Shown piece after piece: positions 34,244 to 44,049 of a stretch of 64,000 nucleotides of DNA. Positions within the stretch are counted from its first letter, which is position 1, and each line of letters starts with the position of its first letter. The notes under the pieces were generated by a model. It made no database searches and had not been told where the DNA came from. It worked only from the letters and a program-made list of their open reading frames with translations. Made by a program: the position numbers and the translations under genes. This DNA is from JAGTVG01 sp964389805 (GTDB taxonomy: Bacteria > Bacteroidota > Bacteroidia > Cytophagales > Cyclobacteriaceae). Location of the stretch: contig CAYMFU010000017.1 in the NCBI GenBank assembly GCA_964389805.1, forward strand, positions 1 through 64,000, given 5' to 3'.

Positions 34244-36970
34244 ATGATGAGATTAAGCCAAGTTGCCAGGAAACTGAATATCGGGAAAAACACAATCCTT
34301 GATTTTCTGGAGTCGAAGGGATTTAAGGTGGATGATAATCCCAATTCCAAAATAAGCCCGGAACAATTCCAGATATTATCAAAGGAGTTTGCTACTTCCG
34401 CAATGGATAAAGAAGAGGCGCTTGGTTTGACCATAGGGAAAAAACACTCTGATAATTTTATTATTGACTCAGAAATTAACGAGGAGGAGAAACAGAATGA
34501 TGAAGAGGAGGAGATCCTGATAAAATCAATTACCGCTACTAAAAAGCAGGAGGAAGTAGAAGAAAAGGAAGTAGAGATTGAAGAGGTAAAAGAAATATGG
34601 GATGATAAACCTAAGCTTAAAGGCATAAAAGTAGTCGGAAAGATTGATCTTGAAACTGAGAAAAAGACACCTGATGTTGAAGAAGAGGTAAAAGAGGAAA
34701 TACCTGAAAAGAAAATTGAAAAACCAATTGTTGAAGAAAAAGAAGAGGTTGTCGAAGAAGAGACACCTATCCCGGAAAAGGAGGATAAAAAAACAACTGA
34801 ACCAAAAGCCAAGACTGAAAAGGTGATAGAAGCAAAAGCAGAATCTCTTAGGGGATTGAAAGTTGTAGGTAAAATTGATCTTCCGCAGAAGAAGAAAAAA
34901 GTAGCCCAACCTATTGCCTCGAGTGATGAAAAGAAAGAAAAAAACAAGAAAAAGCGACCGCGGAAAAGAATCCCTAAGCCTGTCCAGGGCGAGGGGCGTC
35001 CAAAAGACGATAGGAGTAAACAAAGAGATACCAGAAGATCAAAAGTCCAGAAGGAGGAGGTTTCTGAAAAAGAAATTCAGGAACAGATTAAGGCTACTTT
35101 GGCTAAATTGAGTGGTTCGAAAACAAAAGGTTCTGTAAGCAGGGCTAAATACAGAAAGGAAAAAAGGTCAGCGGTTGCCGAAGCCCATGAGGAGATGATG
35201 CAGAAGAAGGAAGAGGAAGAAATGATTTTGCAGGTTAACGAGTTTATTTCTGCTAATGACCTCGCCTCTTTAATGAATGTAAGTGTTAATGAAGTTATTT
35301 CAACCTGTATGAGCCTGGGAATGTTTGTTTCAATCAACCAGCGTCTGGATGCAGAAGCGATAACCTTTATTGCTGATGAGTTTGGTTATGAGGTTAAATT
35401 TGTATCAGAAGATGAAGAATTGGAGGTTGAAGAGGAACAAGATGAAGAAAAGGATCTGGAACCAAGGGCTCCGATAGTAACCATTATGGGGCATGTTGAC
35501 CATGGCAAAACCTCTTTACTTGATTTTATCCGACATTCAAAAATTATTGAACAGGAAGCCGGTGGTATCACTCAACATATAGGTGCTTATGATGTGGTAA
35601 CTGATAGTGGTAAACGTATTGCCTTCCTTGATACGCCTGGTCATGAAGCTTTTACTGCCATGCGTGCACGGGGAGCCAAGATCACAGATGTTGTTATAAT
35701 TGTTGTTGCCGCTGATGACAACGTAATGCCACAGACTAAAGAAGCGATCAATCATGCTCAGATTGCTGAAGTACCAATTGTGATTGCCATCAATAAGATT
35801 GATAAACCAAATGCCAACCCTGATAAAATCAAAGAAGAGTTAGCTAATATGAATATCCTGGTTGAGGATTGGGGCGGTAAATATCAGTGTCAGGAAATCT
35901 CCGCCAAAACGGGTGTGGGAATTGATGAATTGCTTGAGAAAGTATTACTGGAAGCGGAACTCTTAGAGCTTACCGCTAATCCGAACAAACCAGCCCTGGG
36001 TACTGTCATTGAAGCATCGCTGGATAAGGGCCGTGGTTATGTGGCTACCATACTTGTACAGGCAGGAAATTTAAAGGTAGGTGATATCGTACTGGCAGGC
36101 GAGCATTATGGCCGTGTAAAAGCCATGTTCGACCATAAAGGAAAAATCCTTGATCTGGCCGATCCCTCAACACCGATACTTTTACTTGGCCTTGATGGAG
36201 CTCCTCAGGCCGGGGACAAATTTCATGTTATGCAAACTGAACGTGAGGCACGGGAATTTTCAAATAAACGCCAGCAATTAGTTCGCGAACAATCCTTACG
36301 GACGAAAAAACACATTACCCTTGATGAAATTGGACGCAGATTGGCTATTGGTAGTTTTAAAGAACTTAATGTAATTGTAAAAGGGGATGTTGATGGTTCT
36401 GTGGAAGCTCTTTCAGATTCTCTTCTTAATCTTACTACAGAGGAAGTGCAGATTAACATTCTACAAAAAGGGGTTGGACAGATTTCTGAATCTGATGTTA
36501 TTCTTGCTTCTGCCTCAGATGCCATTATCCTTGGTTTCCAGGTGAGACCGTCAGCAAATGCCCGAAGGCTGGCCGAACAGGAAGAAATAGAGATCCGACT
36601 CTATTCCGTCATTTATGATGCGATCAATGAGATAAAAGATGCCATGGAGGGAATGCTTGCTCCTGACGTAGAAGAAGTGATCACAGGCAATGTTGAAATA
36701 CGTGAAGTATTCAAAATATCAAAAGTAGGAAGCGTCGCTGGATGTATGGTTACCGATGGCATAATGAAAAAATCAAATAATATTCGCCTTGTGCGTGATG
36801 GTATTGTAATATACAGCGGAGAAATTGGCGCATTAAAGAGATTTAAAGATGATGTCACTGAGGTAAGATCTGGTTATGAATGCGGAATCAGCATCAAAAA
36901 CTACAATGATATGAAGGTTGGAGATATCATTGAAGCTTATGAAGAAAGGGAAACAGCCCGAAAGCTTTAA
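34244..36970 (+). CDS. infB: translation initiation factor IF-2
   Basis: A 908-residue GTPase that brings initiator tRNA to the ribosome. A long low-complexity Lys/Glu-rich N-terminal region (~60-290) precedes the IF2N fold (VNEFISANDLASLMNV). The GTPase domain has G1 GHVDHGKTSLLD, G3 DTPGHEAF, G4 NKIDKP and G5 SAKTGVGID. C-terminal domains end with VRDGIVIYSGEIGALKRFKDDVTEV. The N-terminal extension repeats a LKVVGKIDL motif several times. It is the third gene of the rimP operon. Confidence 0.97.
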   Translation: MMRLSQVARKLNIGKNTILDFLESKGFKVDDNPNSKISPEQFQILSKEFATSAMDKEEALGLTIGKKHSDNFIIDSEINEEEKQNDEEEEILIKSITATKKQEEVEEKEVEIEEVKEIWDDKPKLKGIKVVGKIDLETEKKTPDVEEEVKEEIPEKKIEKPIVEEKEEVVEEETPIPEKEDKKTTEPKAKTEKVIEAKAESLRGLKVVGKIDLPQKKKKVAQPIASSDEKKEKNKKKRPRKRIPKPVQGEGRPKDDRSKQRDTRRSKVQKEEVSEKEIQEQIKATLAKLSGSKTKGSVSRAKYRKEKRSAVAEAHEEMMQKKEEEEMILQVNEFISANDLASLMNVSVNEVISTCMSLGMFVSINQRLDAEAITFIADEFGYEVKFVSEDEELEVEEEQDEEKDLEPRAPIVTIMGHVDHGKTSLLDFIRHSKIIEQEAGGITQHIGAYDVVTDSGKRIAFLDTPGHEAFTAMRARGAKITDVVIIVVAADDNVMPQTKEAINHAQIAEVPIVIAINKIDKPNANPDKIKEELANMNILVEDWGGKYQCQEISAKTGVGIDELLEKVLLEAELLELTANPNKPALGTVIEASLDKGRGYVATILVQAGNLKVGDIVLAGEHYGRVKAMFDHKGKILDLADPSTPILLLGLDGAPQAGDKFHVMQTEREAREFSNKRQQLVREQSLRTKKHITLDEIGRRLAIGSFKELNVIVKGDVDGSVEALSDSLLNLTTEEVQINILQKGVGQISESDVILASASDAIILGFQVRPSANARRLAEQEEIEIRLYSVIYDAINEIKDAMEGMLAPDVEEVITGNVEIREVFKISKVGSVAGCMVTDGIMKKSNNIRLVRDGIVIYSGEIGALKRFKDDVTEVRSGYECGISIKNYNDMKVGDIIEAYEERETARKL

Positions 36971-37028
36971 TGATTACAAAGGCCTGCCTTTCCGTTTTTT
37001 TATATAGTTTCTTCCAGGTTTATATTGC

Positions 37029-37211
37029 ATGAAACTGATTACAGTTTTCCTGTTGGCCATACTGTTGATAATATTATTCATGGGCCTGTACAAGCCCTGG
37101 TTGGTCTTGTGGTTTGTTGATGTTAAAACAAGGATGAAAGTTATATCATTCTTTCTTCCCCCTTTCGTCATCTTGCAGATATTTTACATTTTTCTGAATT
37201 ATTCTTTCTGA
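37029..37211 (+). CDS. small conserved membrane protein
   Basis: 60 residues with two hydrophobic stretches (ITVFLLAILLIILFMGLY and VISFFLPPFVILQIFYIFL) separated by KPWLVLWFVDVKTRMK. The YKPWxVLWxxD block followed by a basic turn is one I associate with a short conserved protein of Bacteroidota; its role is unknown. It sits downstream of infB on the same strand and overlaps the convergent lipoprotein gene by 13 bp. Being short, it is often missed in annotation. Confidence 0.65.
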   Translation: MKLITVFLLAILLIILFMGLYKPWLVLWFVDVKTRMKVISFFLPPFVILQIFYIFLNYSF

Positions 37212-38110
37212 TCAATCTGAGCTGGAATAAATTTCAGAATGTAGCCTTTTTTCCCCCTTCCCTCACTGGAAATAAACATATTTCCATCATGATCGAAACA
37301 GATTCCTTCAGGTTGCCGGAACAGCGACCTTTTCAAAGGGGCCATAGAAACAATTGAACCTGTTTTGTCCAATACGACCAATAGTTTTCCGACAGAAGAA
37401 ATAAGGAATACATCTTCAGTATGAGGATGGACAGCAATTCCCGAAGGCATGAAAGGCATATGATTTGATGGATATAAGCCAGTCTTGATAATTTCTTCTT
37501 TAAAAGATTCAGTAGTCAGGTGAATATATGGCTTTGTCTTAACTTTATCCTTCGTAACATTATACGAATAGACCGCCCTTCCTTTTAGGCCATTCTCCAG
37601 GATTTCCGAATTCTGCTTGCATGCAATATAAAATTCATCTTTTTTATGACCCTTAGTAATACCCTCCAGTTCATTACGGCTCGTGAAAGGTAGATCGACC
37701 TTGCTTACTTCAGGTTCATCTTCAATATTGAAATAGTAGAGTTTTCCGGTACTTTTCACCACATAGGCGATATCCTCTGACTGCGTAACACCCTCATAAT
37801 CTCCCTTTTTACCAAATTTTATTTCCTGGATTATTTCTTCTTTTCCATGATCATATAAATACAAATATCCCTTTTCATCTTCCACGCATAGAAGGATATC
37901 CTCTTTCCAATAAGCTAAACCCGAAATTTCAACCAGTTCCCCAGGTAATTTATAATCGTTTGCAGGAGAATATACATCATATTGAAAATCGCCTGTAAAA
38001 ATGACCGACTTATTCGAATTATCATCTTCCTCTGGAATGATACAACCTGCAATTCCTAAGATTAAGTTAATGGCAACTATCAGTTTTAATAGGATCCTGC
38101 ACTTCATCAA
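37199..38110 (-). CDS. SdiA-regulated-type lipoprotein, probable beta-propeller
   Basis: 303 residues with a lipoprotein signal (LIVAINLILGIAGC) followed by the acidic IIPEEDD, which may mark it for the cell surface. The body matches the SdiA-regulated family pattern: YKLPGELVEISGLAYWKEDILLCVEDEKGYLYLYD, KKGDYEGVTQSEDIAYVV, ELEGITKGHKKDEFYIACK, PSGIAVHPHTEDVFLISS and FRQPEGICFDHDGNMFISSEG. These are repeated propeller blades like those in strictosidine-synthase-type proteins. The ligand is unknown. Two adjacent methionines make the start uncertain by one codon. Confidence 0.8.
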   Translation of the reverse strand: MMKCRILLKLIVAINLILGIAGCIIPEEDDNSNKSVIFTGDFQYDVYSPANDYKLPGELVEISGLAYWKEDILLCVEDEKGYLYLYDHGKEEIIQEIKFGKKGDYEGVTQSEDIAYVVKSTGKLYYFNIEDEPEVSKVDLPFTSRNELEGITKGHKKDEFYIACKQNSEILENGLKGRAVYSYNVTKDKVKTKPYIHLTTESFKEEIIKTGLYPSNHMPFMPSGIAVHPHTEDVFLISSVGKLLVVLDKTGSIVSMAPLKRSLFRQPEGICFDHDGNMFISSEGRGKKGYILKFIPAQIDQKE

Positions 38111-38262
38111 TATGGTTTCAAGAAGGTAAATATGTTAGAAAACGGTTATTACTGGAAATTAATATTATTTGATCAGAACTGAAATAGTTTTCTTTTGTAT
38201 TTCAAAGTAAAATAATAAGGCAAAAAATATTTATATTTAGAAACCTAAATTATCCGTTTACG

Positions 38263-39462
38263 ATGGAAGCAGAATCCGCGCTTTTACAAACAAGTAGAAA
38301 ATACGTTGAATCATTTTTAAAGGAAAATTTATCTGATGGAATTTACTACCATGATCTGGAACATACCCAGGAAGTTGTAGAAGCCTCACAGGAAATTGGG
38401 ATTGCCAGTAAATTATCGAATGAAGAGTTAGAAATAGTTCTTATTGCTGCCTGGTTTCATGATACAGGGTATTATAAGGGGATGGAAAATCATGAAGAAA
38501 TGAGCAAAGATGTCGCCGAAAAGTTTTTGAAACAGGAAGGCGTTGGAGAAAGCAAGATTGCTGCGGTGGGAGGTTGCATACTGGCCACCAAAATTCCACA
38601 GACCCCTAAAAATATTATGGAAGAAGTACTGTGTGATGCAGACCTCTACCATGTTTCAACCAGGGATTTCTTTACGAAATCGGAACTCCTGAGAAAGGAA
38701 TTTTCGCTGATATTTCCTGATGAGATCCAACTTGATGAGTGGTTCAAGAACAGTATCAAGTTCTTAAAAAATCATTCTTTCTTTACACGCTATGCTAAAG
38801 AAAAACTTCTTCCTGCCAAAAAAGAGAATTTGAAAAAACTAAAAGTTTTGTATAAGGATATCCTGGTGGATGACTCGGATTCCCCGAAACCTGATAAAAA
38901 GAAAAAAAAAAAGGATGATAATAAACCCACCCGGGGAATAGAAACGCTCTTCAGAATTACATCACGAAATCACGTAGATTTCAGTTCCATGGCCGACAAT
39001 AAAGCCAACATAATGATATCTATAAACTCTATTATGTTGTCAATTGTGTTTTCTGTGTTGTTTAATAAATTTGCCACTGATCCAAATTTAATCCCTCCCA
39101 CTATTATTTTGACCATTGTTAGTACGGCCACGATTATTTTTGCCATACTTGCTACTCGACCGAATTTAACAGCTGGTGTTTTTACCAAAGATGACATCAA
39201 GAAGAGGCGTACCAATCTCTTGTTTTTTGGTAATTTCTATAAAATGCCCCTGGCCGATTATGAATGGGGAATTAAGGAACTAATGAATGATAGAGAATTC
39301 CTGTATGGAAGTATGATAAGAGATATTTATTTTCTGGGTAAAGTCCTTGGAAAGAAATATCTATATTTAAGAATATCATATACAATTTTTATGTACGGGC
39401 TGGTTATTTCGGTAATGGCATTTGCTATTTCTGTGTTTTTATTTCCTACAACCTCAATTTAA
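38263..39462 (+). CDS. HD-domain phosphohydrolase fused to a Pycsar-type transmembrane (PycTM) domain
   Basis: 399 residues. The N-terminal HD domain (~12-195) has the first His in YYHDLEHTQEV (His34), the HD pair in AAWFHDTGYY (66-67) and a later Asp in VLCDADLYHV. A Lys-rich linker (PKPDKKKKKKDD) leads to the C-terminal domain (~222-395), which opens with RITSRNHVDFSSMADNKANIMISINSI and has three or four hydrophobic helices. This is the hallmark of the Pycsar effector domain PycTM. No nucleotide cyclase lies nearby. It may hydrolyse or sense a nucleotide and act on the membrane. See findings. Confidence 0.85.
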   Translation: MEAESALLQTSRKYVESFLKENLSDGIYYHDLEHTQEVVEASQEIGIASKLSNEELEIVLIAAWFHDTGYYKGMENHEEMSKDVAEKFLKQEGVGESKIAAVGGCILATKIPQTPKNIMEEVLCDADLYHVSTRDFFTKSELLRKEFSLIFPDEIQLDEWFKNSIKFLKNHSFFTRYAKEKLLPAKKENLKKLKVLYKDILVDDSDSPKPDKKKKKKDDNKPTRGIETLFRITSRNHVDFSSMADNKANIMISINSIMLSIVFSVLFNKFATDPNLIPPTIILTIVSTATIIFAILATRPNLTAGVFTKDDIKKRRTNLLFFGNFYKMPLADYEWGIKELMNDREFLYGSMIRDIYFLGKVLGKKYLYLRISYTIFMYGLVISVMAFAISVFLFPTTSI

Positions 39463-39480
39463 AAAACAAACGATACATTA

Positions 39481-42129
39481 ATGTCCATGAAAAGATTTCT
39501 TCTGGTTGCTGGTATATTTCTTTTTTTTCAAAACTGCCATAAATCAACAGATGCAGTTCATCCTTTTAGAAACCCGGATTTGACAATTGATGATCGGGTA
39601 GACGATTTAATTGACAGGTTAACTTTAGAAGAAAAGATCAGCCAGTTGAATTATGATGCGCCTGCTATTGAAAGATTGAATATCCCGGCATATAACTGGT
39701 GGAATGAATGTTTGCACGGAGTTGGAAGGGCAGGAAAAGCCACCGTATTTCCTCAGGCGATCGGAATGGCAGCCTCGTGGAATAAACATCTTCTTGGAGA
39801 AATTGGACAAGTAATATCGGATGAGGCCAGGGCAAAGTATAATAAGTTTCAGGAACTGGGAAAAACGGATATATATTATGGGCTAACCTTCTGGACGCCC
39901 AACATAAATATTTTTCGAGATCCCAGATGGGGGCGAGGACAGGAAACTTATGGTGAAGATCCCTTTTTAACAGGGGAACTTGCTGTCTCGTTTATAAAGG
40001 CGCTGCAGGGAGAGGATCCCAACCATCTAAAGTTAGTAGCTACATCAAAACATTACGGCATTCATTCAGGACCTGAACATAGCAGGCATAGCATAAACCT
40101 GGACATAGACAATATAGATTTATGGGAAACCTATCTGCCGGCTTTTGAAAAAACAGTTAAAAAAGCAGATGTGGCCTCTGTCATGTGTGCTTATAACCGT
40201 TTCAGGGATGAAGCATGTTGCGGCAGTAACCTTTTACTTCAATCCATTCTTCGGGATCAGTGGGGATTTGATGGCTACGTCGTTTCCGACTGTTGGGCAA
40301 TTCATGATTTTTATAGAGAAAATGGGCACAATCTTAATGAAACTGCGGAAGAAGCAGCCGCACTGGCCTTTCGAACCGGAACTGATTTAAACTGTGGTTC
40401 AACTTCACCCTTCCTGCTAGGTGCTGTTGAACAAGGTTTGATATCTGAAGATGAGATTGATATTGCCCTGAAACGCCTTTTCGAAGCGCGAATAAGGCTG
40501 GGTATGTTCGATCCACCGAATAAGGTCCCATATTCTGACATTCCCTATAATATAGTCCGAAATACAGCAAATCTGGAAAAGGCTCTGCAAGCTTCCCGGG
40601 AATCTATAGTTCTTTTAAAAAATGATAACATACTGCCTTTGGACAATGATATTAAAAAACTTGCAGTTGTTGGACCACTGGCAGATGATTATCGGATATT
40701 ACTTGGAAACTATCACGGGTCTTCAGATAATCTATATACGCCACTTAGGGGAATCCGGGAATATGGAGAGAAAAACGGTATCGAGGTTAATTATGAACCG
40801 GGTTGCCTGATCACTAATGGAGTGCCAATATTGACGGTGATCCCTACAGATTTCTTGACTGTTTCAGGAAAAAAAGGCTTAAATGCAAGGTATTATGATA
40901 ACAGGGATTTCGAAGGCGAGCCTGAGATTATTAGAAGAGATAAAACTGTTGATTTTTCATGGAATGATAAAACTCCGATAAGCGGGAAAATAGCAGATCA
41001 TTTTTCAGTGATTTGGGAAGGGCATATCAAAGCGCCTCTAACAGGAGAATATGCCATTGGAATTAATGCCGGTAATGGAGTGAAATTATATTTCGAAGAT
41101 TCGTTAAGAATTGATTTTAATAATATTCACCATCCTCTGCAAAAATCATTTTATCAAAAGCTTGAAGGAGGCAAGGAATATGCTGTTAATATTGAGTTTT
41201 TCAGCTATGGGAACGATCCGGTTGCGAAGCTACTCTGGAGTATGCCCAATCCCGGAATGGCAGAAAACGCACTGGATCATATAAAGAATTCAGACGTAAC
41301 AGTTTTATTTATGGGATTGTCACCTTATCTCGAAGGTGAAGAAATGCCCATTAAGGTGGAAGGATTTTCTGGTGGCGATCGAACCGATATAAAACTTCCA
41401 TCTACTCAGATATCTTTTATAAATGAAGTAGTGAAAACCGGTAAGCCAGTCGTCCTGGTCTTGATGGGTGGAAGTGCAATAGCAGTTAACGATGCGGATA
41501 AGAGTATTCCTGCCATTTTACATTCATGGTATCCAGGTGAATTTGGTGGAAGAGCACTCGCTGAAATATTATTTGGAAACGTAAATCCAAGCGGAAAATT
41601 ACCAGTGACATTTTATAAATCCATCAATGATATCCCTGATTTTGAAGATTATAACATGCACAAAAGAACGTATAAATATTTTGCAGGAGATCCTTTATAC
41701 CCTTTTGGACATGGCCTTTCTTATACCAATTTTGAATATTCTAATCTGGAAGTCTCGGATAATGAATTTGACAGGATGGATGAACTTACCGTCAAAGTCT
41801 CAGTTAAAAATACAGGCCAGCGCGCGGGCGCTGAAGTTGTACAGATGTATATAAAAGATTTGGATGCAAGTTACAGGGTTCCTAATCTTTCTTTAGAAGG
41901 ATTTCAAAAAATACATCTTGAAGCTGGAGAGCAAAAAACGGTGGAATTCCATATTATGCCGGAACAGTTAGCCATCATTAATGACATGGGAGAAAAAATC
42001 ATTGAGCCTGGTTCATTCTTGATATTTGTGGGTGGTAAACAGCCCAATATGAAAGGAACTGCCGATAATCCTACCACACAGGTTATAAGTATTGAAATTG
42101 ACTATTCTGGTTCTGCTGAAAAACTATAA
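39481..42129 (+). CDS. family 3 glycoside hydrolase with PA14 insert
   Basis: 882 residues. A signal sequence ends at FLFFQNC, possibly a lipoprotein. The GH3 N-terminal barrel carries NWWNECLHGVGR, FPQAIGMAASW, the DPRWGRGQETYGEDP block, LVATSKHYGIHSGPEHSR and the nucleophile Asp270 in GYVVSDCWAI. A PA14 domain (~465-600) is inserted in the C-terminal alpha/beta domain, and a fibronectin-III-like domain ends the protein. The sequence resembles xylan 1,4-beta-xylosidases and related beta-glucosidases of Bacteroidota. It hydrolyses oligosaccharides in the periplasm or at the surface; the precise sugar cannot be told. No SusCD pair is adjacent. Confidence 0.92.
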   Translation: MSMKRFLLVAGIFLFFQNCHKSTDAVHPFRNPDLTIDDRVDDLIDRLTLEEKISQLNYDAPAIERLNIPAYNWWNECLHGVGRAGKATVFPQAIGMAASWNKHLLGEIGQVISDEARAKYNKFQELGKTDIYYGLTFWTPNINIFRDPRWGRGQETYGEDPFLTGELAVSFIKALQGEDPNHLKLVATSKHYGIHSGPEHSRHSINLDIDNIDLWETYLPAFEKTVKKADVASVMCAYNRFRDEACCGSNLLLQSILRDQWGFDGYVVSDCWAIHDFYRENGHNLNETAEEAAALAFRTGTDLNCGSTSPFLLGAVEQGLISEDEIDIALKRLFEARIRLGMFDPPNKVPYSDIPYNIVRNTANLEKALQASRESIVLLKNDNILPLDNDIKKLAVVGPLADDYRILLGNYHGSSDNLYTPLRGIREYGEKNGIEVNYEPGCLITNGVPILTVIPTDFLTVSGKKGLNARYYDNRDFEGEPEIIRRDKTVDFSWNDKTPISGKIADHFSVIWEGHIKAPLTGEYAIGINAGNGVKLYFEDSLRIDFNNIHHPLQKSFYQKLEGGKEYAVNIEFFSYGNDPVAKLLWSMPNPGMAENALDHIKNSDVTVLFMGLSPYLEGEEMPIKVEGFSGGDRTDIKLPSTQISFINEVVKTGKPVVLVLMGGSAIAVNDADKSIPAILHSWYPGEFGGRALAEILFGNVNPSGKLPVTFYKSINDIPDFEDYNMHKRTYKYFAGDPLYPFGHGLSYTNFEYSNLEVSDNEFDRMDELTVKVSVKNTGQRAGAEVVQMYIKDLDASYRVPNLSLEGFQKIHLEAGEQKTVEFHIMPEQLAIINDMGEKIIEPGSFLIFVGGKQPNMKGTADNPTTQVISIEIDYSGSAEKL

Positions 42130-42162
42130 TTATCCCTTTCTGCAGTTCATGATGTCGGTTTA

Positions 42163-44049
42163 TTACCTTAATTTCAGATGATCCACTTCGTCCAGCGTAT
42201 CCGGATTAATCACTTCCATTTGGATTTCATCCCCATTTACATGGAACAGGACCAAGGCATTCTGAGTAGTAAAACCAGTGGTAAAGGAAGACCAGGGAGT
42301 CTTTTCCTGTGAATAATAAGGTGCTCCAGCTGCTCCGTTATTGACCTGGTATATTGAGCGTTGTAACTTCAATTTAGGCAGCTCCCATGAATCCGGGTAA
42401 ATATTTGTTTCTGCGGTTATATGCGTTTTGCAATAATTATGCTCATCACCCGTAAGAAGCGCAACAACTTTTTCTGTTTTGTTCACAATGATATCAAGCA
42501 ATTCATCCCTTCTTTCAATAATGCCTTTTTCAACTGGTTTTCCATTGACATAGGGTCTGGATTTGTTTTTCCCTCCATACCACATATCATCATTAACATG
42601 CCCTCCATTTGGAAAAAACGGGGTGTGAACAGTTACAAACACATGATCGATGTTTTCATCATTTTCAAGGACCAGGAGGGTTTCTTCCATCCATTTTAAC
42701 TGGTTATCCATAATATATGCATGGATATTACCGCTGGTTTCATTAACATGCGAAGTACTTGGGGCATACCAGTAATTTGAATTTAATACCACCATGGCTA
42801 CATTGTCATATATGTAGTAAAACACATTTTCCTTGTATGACGGAAAATCAATATTCTTTTTACTGGGATCATACTTGGAACCATCCTCACTCTCCGGTCC
42901 ATTTAATGGATTCACAAAATTCTGTGTATATATGGCTTCCGAAGAAATTTTATCAAAAGGAAATTTGTCAATAGAATAAAAATCTCCTCCCGGTAGTGCC
43001 CAGTAATACATAATTGCTTCATGATTCCCCATAGTGGTGATAACCGGAAAATACCTGGCCCAGGGTTCAACTGCACGTTTCCAATTGGCATATTCGAGCT
43101 GTATCTGGTTTGGATCAATCTTATATCCAGTGATCAGGTCACCAGTAAATTGCATAAAAGAACATTTTTCATAAGCACCTAGAGCCATTATCTTTTTCAT
43201 TATATAGGCATTCGCTCCATTGAAGTCTCTTTCTCCTCCACCCTGTCCAGATCTGGAATCACTGGCATAACCAAATGTGAATTTGGTTCTTGATCCGGGT
43301 TTCGGTGCTGTTTTGAAAGAATAACTCTCCTGGTTCGTGCCAAAATGAACTGAATAATTATATTCCTGATTCTCCTTTAAACCATTAATGGGAATTTCGT
43401 GATAGGTACTGGCGGAATTAGTAGAAAATCTTTTGCCTTCAATATCTACTTCAATATTTACTGATATATTGGTTTTTAAAGATAACACAACAGATTCATG
43501 TGTTAAAAGATTAACAAATGGACCCTCCACAATAGTTGTGTCTACGAAAATGGGTCTGTCCCCTTTAAACCCTATTCGCCCGTCATATAAAAATTCTCCC
43601 GTTTCACTAACTACCCGATATCCTAAAACTCCTTTCCCATTTTTAACCCAGTTAACCATATCATATCTGCCTTTAAGAGTATGCAGATTAACAAAAGCTT
43701 TACCATCCATAATTTGGGCAGGAATTCTAAAATAAACCGGTAAGGGGTATTTAGAATCCTGATAAGGTATTAAACCATAATACAGGGTGCCATTGTTCAA
43801 AGAACTTTTGAAATCAAATAATATTCCGGTTTGGGTAGTTTGTGGATCTCCTACCATGTTTTCCAAGGTCATTTCTGAGGGCATTTCATTTAAAATATAA
43901 GACATGGCACCTATATTCAACATCAAATTTCCTTCAACATTATAGGTAATATTGGAATAGACAGATGGAATTTTATACCGTTTTTGACCAGAAACAGAAA
44001 ATACTACTAAAAGAAGTAGCATAAGGCTTATATAAATCCGTTTGTTCAT
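42163..44049 (-). CDS. secreted metallophosphoesterase (calcineurin-like)
   Basis: 628 residues with a signal peptide (VVFSVSG) that leaves N-terminal Gln (QKRYK). An N-terminal fibronectin-like beta region includes NQEYNYSVHFGTNQESYSFKTAP. The catalytic domain has FGYASDSRSG, MQFTGDLITGYK, TTMGNHEAIMYYW, VFVTVHTPFFPNGGH and LLTGDEHNY, a dinuclear metal site as in purple acid phosphatase relatives. It probably cleaves phosphomonoesters or diesters in the periplasm or outside. The upstream EEP gene ends with TAATG overlapping this start by one base, so the two are co-translated. Confidence 0.85.
   Translation of the reverse strand: MNKRIYISLMLLLLVVFSVSGQKRYKIPSVYSNITYNVEGNLMLNIGAMSYILNEMPSEMTLENMVGDPQTTQTGILFDFKSSLNNGTLYYGLIPYQDSKYPLPVYFRIPAQIMDGKAFVNLHTLKGRYDMVNWVKNGKGVLGYRVVSETGEFLYDGRIGFKGDRPIFVDTTIVEGPFVNLLTHESVVLSLKTNISVNIEVDIEGKRFSTNSASTYHEIPINGLKENQEYNYSVHFGTNQESYSFKTAPKPGSRTKFTFGYASDSRSGQGGGERDFNGANAYIMKKIMALGAYEKCSFMQFTGDLITGYKIDPNQIQLEYANWKRAVEPWARYFPVITTMGNHEAIMYYWALPGGDFYSIDKFPFDKISSEAIYTQNFVNPLNGPESEDGSKYDPSKKNIDFPSYKENVFYYIYDNVAMVVLNSNYWYAPSTSHVNETSGNIHAYIMDNQLKWMEETLLVLENDENIDHVFVTVHTPFFPNGGHVNDDMWYGGKNKSRPYVNGKPVEKGIIERRDELLDIIVNKTEKVVALLTGDEHNYCKTHITAETNIYPDSWELPKLKLQRSIYQVNNGAAGAPYYSQEKTPWSSFTTGFTTQNALVLFHVNGDEIQMEVINPDTLDEVDHLKLR

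Noticed and set aside
34225..34947. 240-codon Ser/Phe-rich frame opposite infB
   Set aside because: Mirror of the Lys/Glu-rich repeats of the IF-2 N-terminal region; low complexity and no start context.
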